Shown here: positions 36,758-50,903 of the stretch, in pieces
How the letters are laid out: the number at the start of each line of letters is the position of its first letter
How positions within the stretch are numbered: position 1 is the first letter of the stretch
Assembly (NCBI GenBank): GCA_018340805.1
Contig: JACMZG010001870.1
Coordinates: forward strand, 51,924,617-51,988,616
Reading direction: 5' to 3'
Origin: Microvelia longipes
Lineage: Eukaryota > Arthropoda > Insecta > Hemiptera > Veliidae
Length of the DNA: 64,000 nucleotides
Translations under genes and position numbers: made by a program
Notes under the pieces: model-generated
Databases searched by the model: none
What the model was told of the DNA's origin: nothing
Seen by the model: the letters and a program-made list of their open reading frames with translations, nothing else

Positions 36758-37141
36758 TTATTAAAAGAGGAAGAAGTCTCTCCACAAAAATATATTTCAT
36801 TATAGCAAAGCGCTTTCAACCTAACAAGAGGTCATCATCAGTGCTACCCTACAAACAAAATAATACAATAAATCAGAAAAATAAGAGAAAGCTAATAAAA
36901 AATAAAAATAAATAAACAGTCAAGTAAACAAATTAAAAACACGAGTCAAAAAATAAAATAAATAAAACAAAATAACAAATAAATAAATTAAAAAGAAAGA
37001 CAATAGTAAAAATTAAAAAAATACCGTTGAATAAACAAGAAGGTGATAGATGAGTCTTACAGATCAGATACCAAAGATAGACTAACTGGCGCTGCTGTAA
37101 TAAAATATATTTTTATGGAGAAACTTCTTCCTATTTTATTA
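36758..37141. mobile_element. Penelope-derived inverted-end element
   Basis: The left end TTTTATTAAAAGAGGAAGAA with TCTCTCCACAAAAATATAT is inverted on the right as ATATATTTTTATGGAGAAAC and TTCTTCCTATTTTATTAA. Near the left end sits a minus-strand hammerhead-like motif. Structure and CTCTCCACAAA match 14468-14977 and the PLE at 22.5 kb. Confidence 0.65.
36808..36846 (-). ncRNA. Hammerhead-like motif (PLE type)
   Basis: On the minus strand: CTGATGA (36835-36841), stem II ACCT-...-AGGT with a CTTGTT loop, GAAA (36814-36817), then palindromic AGCGCT as minimal stem III. Core strands are intact. Stem II differs from the 14.9- and 23.4-kb copies while keeping its pairing, which supports selection on structure. 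Confidence 0.6.
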
Positions 37142-37144
37142 AGA

Positions 37145-37904
37145 TGAACTCCATTAACGCTCACATTAGTTCTTCTACGTTTAATCTTCAAAAGGAAGTC
37201 CATACGAGATTCTATTTCAATCCACAGAAAATCCTTTAAAGCAAACTATAGTTAAAAAAATGGAGACTGGTCCCTAAAATTTAAAAACGGGAGCTAGGCC
37301 AAAAAAATACTAGCATATCATCCGTTTTAGATCAAAACGTTGTTTCATGCTGTAAAAAATGTTAAGGTCGCAGGTAATAACCTTCCTTCGTAAGGCTCGA
37401 ATCAACAGTCTTTAAGTCCAGTGCTAGATCGAAAAGGTACTTCAGCTAATCAGCTGATTTATATTTTTTTTACACCCACATTTTACTTTAGTCCTGCATT
37501 TATATATTAGGTATAAAAAATCATTTTAGTATTTTCTTAATTCAGTCAAAAATGGATTTTAATTTCTTTAACACACAAGATAAATAATTATTTTAGTCGA
37601 TACGAATGATGAGGATAACACGCTAATTAAAAGGTTGTTTTTGTTGGCATTTACGCCTCAATTATTTTTAGAGTAGCAGAGCAATCAAAGCAAAGAGGAG
37701 GTTATCGTGGGTTTCTCTATGGGGCGGTGGCTGTGGTGACACTCGAATTGTATCAGGGAAAACACACCTCTGACCTCAAGCCTTAATTAACACAAAGAGT
37801 TTCATGACATTTCAGCTAAAAATCTGAAAAGCCACAAAAATGAAATCGATTTCATTGTTATTCTGCCTAATTGATCTTATACGCATCACATGGTGTAAGT
37901 TTAC
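37145..37904. other. Intron immediately downstream of neurexin exon B
   Basis: No coding apart from the exon edge. The minus-strand open frame that includes exon B runs on to 37812 through the donor; the GTAAAC donor at 37904 is preferred because the next exon joins in frame. Confidence 0.6.
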
Positions 37905-38063
37905 CTTTCTGAGGCAGCCAATAAAGTTGGAATGTACTTTGGAGCCAGGCAAGAGCATGGTGTTCTGACTTCCACCGACGTACGCTCTGGAAGACGATAG
38001 TAATGTGAAGGTACCTGCTGTTGTGGCGTGTTCGGAGTACACACCGTCTACTACCATTGATAC
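37905..38063 (-). CDS. Nrx-1: Neurexin-1-like exon B, second half of LNS2 domain
   Basis: Internal exon of 159 bp, exactly 53 codons and phase 0 at both ends. The acceptor is GTGTTACAG|GTATCA and the donor AAG|GTAAAC. The peptide begins VSMVVDGVYSEH and contains SSSRAYVGGSQNT and NFIGCLRK. VDG, YVGG and the F-I/M-G-C-L-x-x-V block are hallmark neurexin LNS strands; the vertebrate equivalents are VTISVDG, YIGGSPNT and NFMGCLKDV. The Cys of GCL is expected to pair with the Cys of FICQ in the next exon. The upstream exon ends HRRVQE, so the junction falls exactly where vertebrate splice site 2 (SS2) inserts its short alternative segment. Open reading continues into both introns by chance; the splice signals and domain continuity define the true ends. 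Confidence 0.95.
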
Positions 38064-38069
38064 CTGTAA

Positions 38070-41000
38070 CACAATAATTACCAAATCATTTGTAAAATTA
38101 GGTTCAATTTTTTGACGGGAAAAAGATGCTATTACCATTTAGTATTATAAACAAAAGTACTATGTATTTTTATGCGATGAATCTAATGAAACCAATCTGG
38201 AGTCGATACCACTCTAAGTGTCCAAAAAGTCGAAAACACAAGATAAATTACAGAAAAACTTAAAATTTGATATCACTTAAAGTTATCACATTTGATAACT
38301 TACGAAACTTTTATTGGAGTTTATCATTATATAACTTGCCTTAGAAAATACAAAAGTTTCCAAACTAGTCAAGATTTTGGCATTCACTAATTCGAAGAAT
38401 TTAAGTTACCGAAATTGGTAAAAAAAAATTAGCATATTAAGTAAATAGTTGAGCTCGCTCGAGTTGGCTGTGAGACAAGTCGCCTCCGTTGACGCAAATC
38501 TTCGATGTCACAAACGGTCATCTGAACAAGCCCTCACTCCTCTCCGGGCGGGCTAATTTGCTCAATCGAACATTCTTGACATAAATTTTTTTAAGTGTTT
38601 AGGGCGGTGATTTTCAAAAACAAAGACAAGTGTTCCATGAAAAATGGTCACAAATGTAAGATTTTTCAGTGTTTATATTAAAAACTTTCTTTTTGAAAAT
38701 TTGAAACACGCCACTTTCTTATTGTGAACAAACCAGTTAGATTTTTTAAAGACGTCGTTTGACATATTGAAGATGAGCGTAGCGAATTCGACGAGGTGAG
38801 GAAAAAGTTCAGGTACTCTTAACCTGTTTTAAATAGTTTTATGATTAAACCTTCTCTAAGAATAACTATAGTAACATTATTAACATTAACTATAGTAAAC
38901 AGTATAGTCCTTATTAACTTGTTATTGGAGTTTTATTGATACATAATAAGTTCATGATGTAATAATATTATGAATAATAACGTAATATTATTCTATATAG
39001 TTAGCATTGCATCGGAAGAGGCATTTTAGACGGTCCTAAAACAAACAAGGCCTAAACCAATATAAGAGAAAACAGAACAAAAAGCAATTTAACGTTTCCC
39101 TTATTAAAGTCGCTTTTCAACTTTCTCTACACCCTTTTTATATCTTATTAAAAATAAATAATAAATTAAATTTAATTGCTTTAAATTTAGTCGTTGTATT
39201 AATATTTTTAATGAAATTCTTCAACAAAATTATCTTAATCAAAAGTTTAAAACGGCAGTTTCAGCGGATTGTAAAATTCAGTTTAGACAAAAGAAGTTTT
39301 AAATTGGAACAAATCTCGAGTAGGGATTTTAATAACGAGGTTTATACCGACAAAGTTGTACTTATAATAAAAATAAATCCAAATTAAACTTGTCCTATAA
39401 TTGAAGTCGATTTAAAAGTATTTGTTAGGTAATTTTAATTGACTTTGATCAGGCGGAGTATATTGTATTAAGTTATATAGAACTATGTGTGAAAACATTT
39501 GTTTTAGTTTAGAGAGCAATTTGTAGAAAATATAAATTTGTTTTTATTTTCACTGTCTCCTATAGACACTAGCGGCTTTGTAATAGTAAATAGGAACATC
39601 TACTTTTAAATTTAAATGACTCTTTAAGTATTTAATTTAAAATCACTATAATAAAAATCTGGTAACGCGTACCTCGTTACATTTCCTTCTAATTTTCACT
39701 CGCTTGGCTCGCCTATAATATATGAGGTTATCTTTGTCGAGTTTATCTCTCACAGTATTTATTTCAGAAAATTGAAAATTTATTTAAGCATTAGATCTAG
39801 CTGTGCTGCCGAGAAAATGAAAATTTTTGGACATTGATAAAATCTATATCATTAAGATATCTATATTACTTGTTGGTTAATATAGTAATAAGGAATCACT
39901 TGTCTATGATAGTTCTGCGCTATTGGGTCTTTGAAAATGAAATTTAAAAAATCTTTTAGTCTGACATTAGATATGCCACTTACTAAAAACTATGCTAAAA
40001 CTAAACCAAATACTTTATGACACTTGCATAATATTAATTTTTTAACTATATAGGTCTATGGAGTCCCATATTGCTTACCATTTACCAAGTTTATTGTATT
40101 TTTACCAAATTTATACCATTTACAAGTATATAAAAAATGTTTTTTTTTTCTTTTCGTATTTTTTATAAGGATAACACGTAAAAGGATCCTGTTACCATTT
40201 TACCACAATTTCAATAAATAAAATAAAAAGAAAAAAATTAAAAAAAGTTAAAAATTTCACTTTGATTTTTTATGATCAAATTTTTTCAAAGATTTTACAC
40301 TTTTCTTAGTATTTATTATTAATTCTTTACTAATAATTCAAATTCGTAGCAATCACAAGCAAGTTACCTTATTAATCCTGCAACTTTAATTTGGATATCA
40401 ACTGCCATTTTGACAATATTAACTTTTGAAATTCCAAACCTACAGAATGATGGATGAGGAATTACAATCCCCCACTCCCTCCCACTTCTGAACATAGTGA
40501 TCATAGCGTTGAGAAGTGTCGAATATCGCGATTGCACTCTTAGTAAAGTTTGTAAGTCTCTGAAGCAAAAACAATTCAATATTGATCTGTTGAGATGTAG
40601 AGGAGTCTAAAGACATAGATGTCTGGGTCACTTTACATACATATTATCTGTCACTTTGCAGACTTCTCTAGACATATTTTACCTCGTGTTTTTTCCTTAA
40701 AACATCCATTACTCAAGAAAAAGTTTCCTCTATATATTACGATATCCCTTCAATAACTTCACCTTTATAATACGAGAATTATTTATTATTCCCTTCTTCA
40801 CTCTTATATAAAGGCAAACAAAATAAATTCATGGATGGTTTTTTTAAAAAAAAGTATGATGAAACTTAGCACCGAAAATAAGCTTGGGAATCACACGACT
40901 GAAATAACAAATTGGTCTTTTCTTTTTTCGTGAGACCTATTCAAATAAAAGACCTCTTGGAGGAAAGAGAGGTCTTGCCCTAAGAAAGGGAAGGGAGAAG

Positions 41001-41870
41001 TCATGTCCGACAAATGGGAGGGGGATCATGCCCTATGAACAGTTTGCAAATACAAGTATTCTTTTTTCCGGCGTTACATAATTCATCCGAATGTCTATGT
41101 CTCTTATTTCTAGGCATAGCTTTTCTTTATAGAAGGAAACCCTTTCAACATTAAATTTACAAAAAAAGAAAACGAGGCCTTGACAGGTCAACCTTCTGTT
41201 AGGGATCAACCCCTCCTCTTACTGCCCCAAGGGGTACTTTGACAGAGACATCTGTCTTTTTTGTGTTTCAAATAAAAAAAGCTGATCTTTTTACAGAAGC
41301 AGAATAGGCTTTACAGGGTAAAAGAAAATATAAGAGTCAATAAGATATATTTACCTAAAGCCTGTATGACTTAAAGTTAAGATTGCCCTCAGTAGACAGT
41401 CAAGGTCAAATATAGTTTTAGAATCTTAACATTTATTCTAACAATACTTCTAACACTCAAAGATGTATTGTAAGCATCAATCATTTGTTGCACTTCATGG
41501 TTTTTATAATTCAACCTTACATTATTAAATTTTAGTTTTATTTTGTGTGTACAAATTTAATGTTGAACCATCTATTTTCAGAACAAAAAATATCTTTTCA
41601 TAAAAAATGTAATTTTTTGACGTAATTTTAGCCTTTTCAAGGTTCCCGTTTATAATTGTCTTTGCTGTTTATTAGCGAATTTTCTGTGAAAAAAACGGCT
41701 AATGACATGGCTTTTATGGTATATATGGTCCTTATTAATATTTGTGACATGATCTTGGATTCCAAATGTTTCTCGGTCATTTTTTAACAGTGATGTCGAA
41801 ATAGACTATGCTGTAGACAATCTCCTCCAACAATCTGGGATTAAACCATCAGTAAGTCTGTAGAAATGCA
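38070..41870. other. Intronic sequence, mostly unassigned
   Basis: Two scattered phrases resemble repeats: GATGAGCGTAGCGAATTCGA at 38772 (also near 55181 and, inverted, near 56629) and CACTCGCTTGGCTCGCC at 39698, a relative of the satellite box. No protein-coding exon recognised. Confidence 0.5.
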
Positions 41871-41873
41871 AAA

Positions 41874-42581
41874 AATTCTGGCGCGGTGGTCCGCATGTCG
41901 GGCGAATTTCCTTTGGATGCGTGTTTCCGTGCTTTTTACATTATATAAGTATACAACTAGTAAATAAATAATTCCGGCGCGGTGGTCCGCTGTCGGGCGA
42001 ATTTCATTTAGAATGCGTGTTTCCGTGCTAAACAACCCATTTCTTGCTTATACAAGAACCATGCCCATTGCGTGGTTCCGGTTCATGCTTTAGAACCTAA
42101 GCAGTTACTCAATTGTCAAGCACTGCTCGTAACTCATTTTGTCTGTATTTTCCAAAGGAAATGCGCATATTCATCCAGTTGTTGTACAAAACTATGTCTC
42201 TAAAATTAGAAGTACGCACTATTATTTGCACTAGTTTAAAGATTAGTTACTTATCTTTAAGCTTAGTCAGTTATCTTTAAAGGTTTTAGCGCATTTCCTT
42301 TGGAAAATACAGACAAAATGAGTTACGAGCAGTGCTTGACAATTGAGTAACTGCTTAGGTTCTAAAGCATGAACCGGAACCACGCAATGGGCATGGTTCT
42401 TGTATAAGCAAGAAATGGGTTGTTTAGCACGGAAACACGCATTCTAAATGAAATTCGCCCGACAGCGGACCACCGCGCCGGAATTATTTATTTACTAGTT
42501 GTATACTTATATAATGTAAAAAGCACGGAAACACGCATCCAAAGGAAATTCGCCCGACATGCGGACCACCGCGCCAGAATT
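41874..42581. mobile_element. Perfect foldback element (293-bp arms)
   Basis: Arms 41874-42166 and 42289-42581 read as exact reverse complements around a 122-bp centre. The termini AATTCTGGCGCGGTGGTCCG are repeated inside each arm about 97 bp in (AATTCCGGCGCGGTGGTCCG), so each arm has two nested copies of the end. Arms also contain CCAAAGGAAATGCGC. Diverged relatives at 12491-13157 and 59620-59880 make it a family. No coding sequence; presumably mobilised in trans. Confidence 0.9.
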
Positions 42582-42607
42582 ATTTTCTAGTTGTAAACTT
42601 ATATTTA

Positions 42608-43565
<958 letters not shown>

Positions 43566-44199
43566 AAATTTATTTGATGTCTTTTAATTATTAACTGCTA
43601 TTCGGGTGCCAAAACGCTCTTTTGGTTACGGTATCTATAATTAATCCATAAGTCTTTGGTAAAAAGGTTCCAAATCTGAATATCTCTGTCATTTTTTATA
43701 CATTGAAATTATTTTCAAATACATAAAATCACCTATAATACATTTAAATTATTTTGAGGTCAATATTTTTAAATCCTTGCTTAAAACTAAGATTTCCTTT
43801 TAGCATAAACCTAATGTCTATAAAACTAACTACGGCCGTCTATAACACTACGGCCGGCTAAGTATTAATTTAGGAAAAACTTCGTAAGATTCTTTTAAAC
43901 CAAATTTAAGGCTGGAGTTGATATTGTTACTGAACTCTATTGAATTGTTTACTCTAACGCTAAATGTCTTTAAAATGACAGAGATATTTCAATTTTATTT
44001 TAAAATTGAAACTTTTAACAGCAAAAGTTCTTTTCAAATGTTTAATTTCAATATTCCCACTTGTAGGCTCTACGAATCACATCAGTACCAAAACTTTCAA
44101 AAAAGCAAATAACAATAATTATTGCCTTAGAATGCCTCCTATAATGTTTTTTTTTATATTTTATATTGAGTAATACGACCACAATTATTGTTACAAGTA

Positions 44200-46320
44200 T
44201 TAGAGTTAGTAAATATAAATAAATCAATAAATCTTTATTTGCATAAATACTAATACAAGTACAATGGCAAATCGTCGAATGTACAAAAATTAGAAGTAAC
44301 ATAAACAAACATAATTTAAAAATTACTCAAACATAATTTTATTAGAGAAGTACTCATTAATACTATAAAAAGGCTGCTCTGTCAAGGCTTTTTTTACGGC
44401 TTTTTTTGAAATGATCTATTGGCAACTCTTGAATTTTTACATCTAAATGATTAAAAAGTTTTACCCCCAATACACTATGACCCACTTCTGACTTCTTAAG
44501 TCTATGAGTTGGTATTGTAAGTACATTTTTATTCTTTGTATTATATCTATGATAATCACTATTGGTTTTAAATTTATTTAAGTTCTTTTTAATAAAGAGC
44601 ACAGAATTAAAAATAAAAAGATTTATGACAGTCATTTTTGCCAGTTTCTTAAATGAAGATTGACAGTGTGAACCAGGTTTGGCTCCCGTTATTCTTCTAA
44701 TTATCTTTTTTTTTTATAAATAAGCAATGGATCTAAATTGACGTGTCCCCAGGCAATAATAACATAATTTAACCTGCTCTGAACAAGAGATTTGTAGACG
44801 AGCACAAGAGTTTCTTCTGGTAACGAGTCTTTTAACTTTCTAAAAACAAATAAGTACCTAGCAATACTTTTAGTCATTGTTGTGACATGGTCTCTCCAAT
44901 TTAATTTACCGTCAATAGTGACTCCCAGAAATTTTACTGGTTGTTGTTTGTAATCAAGTCGGAGACTTATGATTAATGACTGTGTTTTATCTTTATTTAG
45001 TATAAAGTCATTGCTACTAAACCATATTCCATTTTACTTAATCTTTGATCTCCTATTTTTTCAGCTTAGGTTTGTCAGAATGGCGGTGAGTCAGGTTGGA
45101 ATCATCTGCAAAGGTAAGTAAGTCTTCTATTATCTTTTCTGCATTAGTTAGGTCCATGAACATTGGCATATCATTCGTGCTTAGAAGGTAAAGAATAGGG
45201 CCAAAATGGATCCCTGTGGAACCCCTTTATTAATTAATTTATGTTCTGAACATACATTGATGTGTTCTACGTATGCACCTATGTAAAAGGAATTCTTTGA
45301 GTAACGAATAAGCGTTTCCTTTGATGTTTAGAAGTTCACATTTTTAAGTACAGTTGAAATACATACTCTATCAAAAGCTTTTGATAAATCACAGCAAGTA
45401 AGCAGAGTATGTTCACCACTCTCTAATCCTTCAAGCGCTGATTCTACTACTTTAAGTATAGCTTCAATAAGACCTTCCTCTCCTGTATCCATACTGTGTA
45501 GGTACTAATAATTTATTTGTTTCCAGGTATTGAACTAACTGGATCTTCACAGCTGCTTCTAGAATCTTCCCAAGTATAGGAGTAATGCTGAGAGGACGGT
45601 AACTATCAGGTAAGTCTTCATTTCCTTTTTTAAACATGGGGTTACTTTAGTTACTTTTTAAACAGTTAGGGAATATTCCCTCTTTTTAAGCAACTATTTA
45701 TTAAAGCCGTCAGTGGTGTTTTGATATAAATAAGATTTCTTTTACTAGACTATTAGTTAAGCCATAACAGTCTTTCGCCAGTGACTTTTTCATGTCTAAA
45801 ACAATCTTAATTATGTTGCTTTCTGTTACAGGTTGAAGGAAATATATTGCCTTGTATTGCTGGTTTTGAAGAATAGCATTGCTGAGCAATTTTCCACAGC
45901 TTTACGATTGTCAAACGTCTTGTCAGATGATGCTATATTTATAAAATAATCATTAAACTCTTTTGATGTTACTTTATCACTTCTATTTTTATAACCATTT
46001 GACCACATTCATCCTTGATTACCTGCCACGTAGCTTTACTAATGTTATCTGCTTTCTTAATTTTATTTTCATTAAATTCTTGCTTTATTCTCTTTAAAAT
46101 GCTTTCTATATACTTTTTGCTCCATTTATAACGTCTCCACTCTTTACTAGATTTATCTATTTTGCCCATATCATACCAATTTTGAGTATAGTTTCATGGC
46201 TTGAGAAGTGTAGTAAGAGAAACAATCCACTGATTGCACTCTGTACTATAATGTTAAAGAGTTTTTAGCTGATAACTTAGTATTCCCACCATATATGTTT
46301 AGAGTTTCTCATGTAACGTT
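44200..46320 (-). pseudogene. Decayed LINE (Jockey/CR1-like) with endonuclease end and reverse transcriptase
   Basis: Read on the minus strand, from the high end: a linker typical of LINE ORF2 between endonuclease and RT (KATWQVIKDECGQ near 46040, then KEFNDYFINIASS near 45955); RT blocks GVPQGS near 45210-45226 and TFADDSNLTHRHSDKP around 45085-45113, with the catalytic F-A-D-D at about 45102-45113; and the C-terminal NTKNKNVLTIPTHRLKKSEV and GVKLFNHL block (44363-44635). It ends in an A/T-rich tail with ATAAAGATTTATTGATTTAT near 44215-44240. Many frameshifts and stops; 5' truncated. The clade is inferred from the C-terminal motif. Confidence 0.8.
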
Positions 46321-46329
46321 TTTTTTGGT

Positions 46330-48940
46330 TTTATATTTAATCAAGTTTCTTATTTAAGTTATCCTGTCTATTTTCATGTATCCACGTAATAATTTACTAT
46401 CACTTTGTTTTTCTTGTTTTTTTTTCATTTCATTGTAAAATTTTGACAATTAAAAAACTTAGTAATAAAGTAACCTCAAGTATGTAAATAATTAAATAAA
46501 AAATTTAGTATAAGATTTTTATACTTGTGATATACAGGGATACCGATTCTTGAATATCCAAGGTGGCCTATAATTCATATAAGTTTAGTTTTAAAAATCT
46601 TCTTCATAGTGTTTCCTTTTATTTTTCAAAGGATTCAAAAGCAGCTGAAAAACAAGTTGACGTAGAAGGGGTGCCGCTGGGTATCGCCCTAAGGCCTTTT
46701 TCTTTTCAAACTTTTCTCCTTTTTTTTGTTAAAATACACGGAGAAAACTTGAGTTATTTTATACTAATACAAACCCATACGCACTTAGCTACACGTACAC
46801 AACTTTACTCATATTTTACACATTCCTCTAGCGCGTGTGTAATTCATCAGAGAAATACGTACGCATACACACACACTTATTGTTTAAGTTTAAGACGTGT
46901 GTAACAAGATAAAGGCCCTTGTATATTATTGTATATAAAATTTATCTTTGTTTCAACTTGTTCTTTTGTGTCAAGTTGGTCTAAAAGTTTTTCCTTAGGT
47001 ATTACTTTGCTAGATATATTACAAAGTATTATAATAAGTTAGAGTGACGTTATTCTTTTAGTGAGGGGTGGGGCCACTTCACGTCAACTATTTGAAATTA
47101 TCATGAAATTAAAAACTGCTTTTTATGTACAGGATTTCAAAATTCTTATTTCACACATTATTTAATTAAAATGTATTCAAGTCTGTTACAGAAATAATAA
47201 CAATAGAGATAATAACGATACCAACTCCGTTACTAGCAAAAATGAGCAAATATCCTTAAATGTAGTATAATATAATCTTTAAGCACACCCACGTTTCAAA
47301 AACCAGTATTAATTTTACAACATTAAATTTAACACGTTGAAATTATTTTCACGAAAATTGTTATTAAAATTAACCTGAATTATAATAAAACAAATTTCTA
47401 CGTTAGCTTAAGCGATGAGAATTAAGTGAAAAGTCAATTTAAATAATTTTCACAGAGCATTGTTGTAAATTTAAAGCGATATAGAATAGAGCCTCGACTT
47501 CGATAAATAATTAATGTCTGACACGTTTAAACTGATATGCAGGCATTAATGCTTGTTTCATATAGAAGCTTATATACTATATAAGCTCGTATATATGAGC
47601 TCTCTAGACGGCTTGATTTCCATTATATTTAGGTATTATGTCTATATTAATCAGGTGATTGATCAGTTCAGCACAAAAGTGGTTTGCTTTAACTTGTATT
47701 ATGAGATCTTTCTTTCAAACAAATGTTTTTAAAGGTATGAGTTGTAGATGAAGTTGAAAATTATATTTTCTTGAACACAGGGTCTCTTCCCACTCTACAA
47801 ATGATTTTTAGTTTTTTTTTCGGTTTGAGTAAACATGATACATCGAAACGATAACCAGCAATAGATTCTAAACGCTTAAAACCATTAATAACCGAACTAA
47901 GTACCAATATCAAATGTTTGGCTCCACAAACCAATAAAACCCAACTTTGCACAACAATAGTTTTATTATAAATTTGTTATATGTGTTTATTGTTAAAATA
48001 GTTTCTATTGGTGCTGGATAAACACTAGTAACAACTACCCACCAACTAAAATATACCTTATTAATTTAATTTACATATACCTTAACTTTAATAATACTTC
48101 CTAGACTTAAATAATTTAAGTAGCAAAAGAAGAAACCTAGAAAAGAAACCGATAACTTATATAAGGTGTCAGTAAATATAACTTATTCATTCACCTTAAA
48201 TTTTGCTTACATTTTATTAAAAATGAATAATGCAATAAACTACACTGTTATTATCACGCATGCATACCTATTACTAAAGTTAAATGATCTTATAACTATA
48301 CTGTTATTATAATGTATGTGTACCTAAAGTTAAATGATCTTATAAACCATAACATTTATCTTTAATTTTAAACAAAGAAAATATGCAACTAATCCCAAAA
48401 TGTATTACTATTAATAACCCACCCAAGCCTACATGTTTATAAAAAGCACATTTCCCTTGAAGGCTTAAGTTTTATAAAGACTTAAATTTACGGCTTACCC
48501 TGCAAAAACTCGTCACAGCCGAGATCTGAAATCAAACCAGACAACATTATTAGTACACATGAATAATAATATTAAAACTTGGGACTCTTTAGCAAGTGAT
48601 TTGAACTCGGGAGCCTTATAGGACTGAAGGTTTTAAGGTATCCGGGCCTATTCACCTTATAACATCTATCTCATTACTTTGAACCTGAAGTTAATTTGTA
48701 GTCTCTACGAAAAAAGAGACAATACTTGACTTTTAAAACAAGGAAACAGAGAGAGCGCAAAGGGGCTCCCCTGCACTGAATCATCTTTTGCTATAACAGA
48801 GTTACCCCAAGGTTTAGATCATGATTCACCTAATTAATCAAAAATTAACTTGTTTCGTTTGTTCATTATCTTTTTATTTTTTCTCACCTCCGAACGAAGG
48901 TGCGCTGTGTTCACCCTAGTACTATCAACTATTCCAGGTT
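46330..48940. other. Intronic sequence, no gene seen
   Basis: An open plus frame at 46563-46904 contains KDSKAAEKQVDVEGVPLGI, which I could not assign; it is flanked by AC-rich sequence (46770-46885) and lacks splice or domain support. The rest is AT-rich. Confidence 0.4.
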
Positions 48941-48944
48941 TATT

Positions 48945-49045
48945 TGTGGTTTATAAGTGTATAAGTTACAGTGTATAAGTTAAGTGTGTATAAGTAAGTT
49001 TCAGTGTATAAGTTATAGTGTATAAGTTTACAGGTGTATAAGTTT
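48945..49045. repeat. GTGTATAAGT short tandem repeat
   Basis: Irregular copies of GTGTATAAGTTA with spacers of one to six bases. Confidence 0.8.
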
Positions 49046-49298
49046 TCTTCATGCTGTCTGTCTGTGTCGAAAATGTAATCAATCAATTCAAAATATTCCT
49101 CTTTAAATCACAAATAGATCAACAAATACAAACAAATTTCATTTTAATACCAACAGGCATTCACTTTGACAAGAATACAATATACTTGTGCAAGCAACGC
49201 CTGTGTAATGTACCAAGCCAAATGCTATGTTACATCTGCGAACTGTTCTATTATTCTACAATTGTCGTTATTGATAGCTAACCAGGATGTAATATCTC

Positions 49299-49342
49299 AC
49301 TCTGTTTTGTCACGTCTAACTCATCAAGGCGCCGACAGAGCC
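49299..49342 (-). ncRNA. Mutated relative of the 33385 hammerhead-like motif
   Basis: Minus strand: GGCTCTGTC, GGCGCC, TTGATGA (C-to-T at the first core base), stem II GTTA-GACG-TGAC (one G-T wobble), AAAA in place of GAAA, then CAGAG. Stem pairing is kept while two core bases are lost, so it should be inactive. TGACGAATGTCG and GGATGTAATATAG downstream (49433-49475) also match 33455-33503. Confidence 0.5.
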
Positions 49343-49479
49343 TGCTATCAGGAACACTCTGTCATCAGAAACATATTAAATATATTTTTTAGACGTTTTG
49401 GGGATACGGCATTATGTGGAGACATCAATAATGACGAATGTCGGATAACCGCGCAGTTTCCGGATGTAATATAGATATT

Positions 49480-50900
49480 CTTCTTGGCAAAAATATCTAG
49501 GTGTTTTTTGCTCAATTATATTGTGGCAGCTATTTACTTTTTTAAACCGCGGTTGTACAAATGCTATTTGAAGAAAATATTGACTTTTGAATTTTAAACT
49601 TTGACAGCCTATACGACTTCCGAAATTCTGCAATGACATGTAAACCCGTTTTAGAGTCATTCAGGATATTCACCAAACGGTGACCATCTCTGGTGTGTTG
49701 CATCCACTAAAAGTACCGAGGCGCTTTGTACCCAAATAACAAAGTTTTCATTGTTATCGTTTTAATTTATGTAATATTAAGAATTGAGCGGCGGGGGTTT
49801 TATATCGTGTTATTTAATAAAGTCTGACAAGCTAATGGAGTTGTTTGTTAAAATACGAAATAATGTTATAAAACTTTATATAAGAGGTAAACAGAGGAGG
49901 TTACGTCGACTTAAGATAGTTATAATAGATTATTAAGAGAGAAGGTTAGAATGTCTTTATAATAGATATCTATTAGAGATTGACTCGTCTCACAGATTAA
50001 CTAGAAACAATTTACCTCTAGACATTGTTTTACTCCTTGTGGGAGGTGAAGAGGGAGCGGGGAGTGGGAGTTAAGGTAACTTTAAGGTATGGAGGAGGGG
50101 GATATAAACTGAGAGAGGGAGAGAGGGATCTTTAAGGCATAGGAGTAATGTGGGAGATATACACTGAGGGAGGGAGTTATGATATTAGGCAGAGTTTTGA
50201 AATGATCGGGAGAGACAAACTTTACATCACTAGGTTAATAAAGTTAATGTTTGTATGGCAGTACTTGATCCTGTCTTTAAGTTATCGCATTGAACGGTAG
50301 AAGCCATTTCGAGAGTAATGTTGATGAAAACGTATATTTTCATATTAAAGTTAATTGTTAGTACGTTTATACCTACGTGGAGTTTTAAACGGTATAAAAA
50401 GCTGCCCAATATGGAACTAAACTTCCTTATCTAAATTATTATAAATACTGGGAGGACTGGAGGACCAAAATAAATAAATGGTTTGTTTACACTAATAAAA
50501 AAATTGTTGAGCAGAGTAATATAATAAAAAGCTAAAAGACTCCCTCCCCCTCTTAAATTTTGAACCATTTGCCATAAATTAATGTAACTTGGGGTACTTT
50601 TCCAAGAAAAGGTATTTTTTTTGGTGCAGTAGTTGAATTCGGATGTCCTATTTAGCATCGCATTTTGCAAAAACATAGAAAAATATAAATTGAAAAGTAT
50701 ACGTTTATTGGACTTTTTGGGTTCAAGGGAAGAAAACAAGATATTAGACCCTTGTGTGTTAAAATTGGACATTTTAACTCGTTTTAAGTTGAAGCTAAAG
50801 AATTGCCGTTAGAAATCAATTGGCAAAATAAAAATACCTTAGTTTTGGCATAAGAACACAAATCATTACAGGGTAAATATTTTCCTTCTATCTAGCAGCA
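49480..50900. other. Intronic sequence, no gene seen
   Basis: Purine-rich G/A tract at 50040-50200 (GGGAGGTGAAGAGGGAGCGG). No coding supported. Confidence 0.5.
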
Positions 50901-50903
50901 TTA

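Larger units (their letters stand above)
22350..37904 (-). other. Nrx-1: Neurexin intron between exons B and C (15.6 kb)
   Basis: The donor AAG|GTAAAC is at 37904 and the acceptor TTTTAG at 22350. It contains the Penelope remnant, the complete BEL/Pao element (in the opposite, plus-strand orientation to the host gene), a MITE, a 305-bp palindrome and several hammerhead-like motifs. Confidence 0.85.

Noticed and set aside
38450..38580. GC-richer segment considered as an extra neurexin exon
   Set aside because: All three minus-strand frames contain early stops and no LNS motif; exons A and B already join perfectly.
46563..46904. Plus-strand frame with KAAEKQVDVEGVPLGI
   Set aside because: No domain, and the second half is AC-rich simple sequence; kept only as a note in the intron entry.
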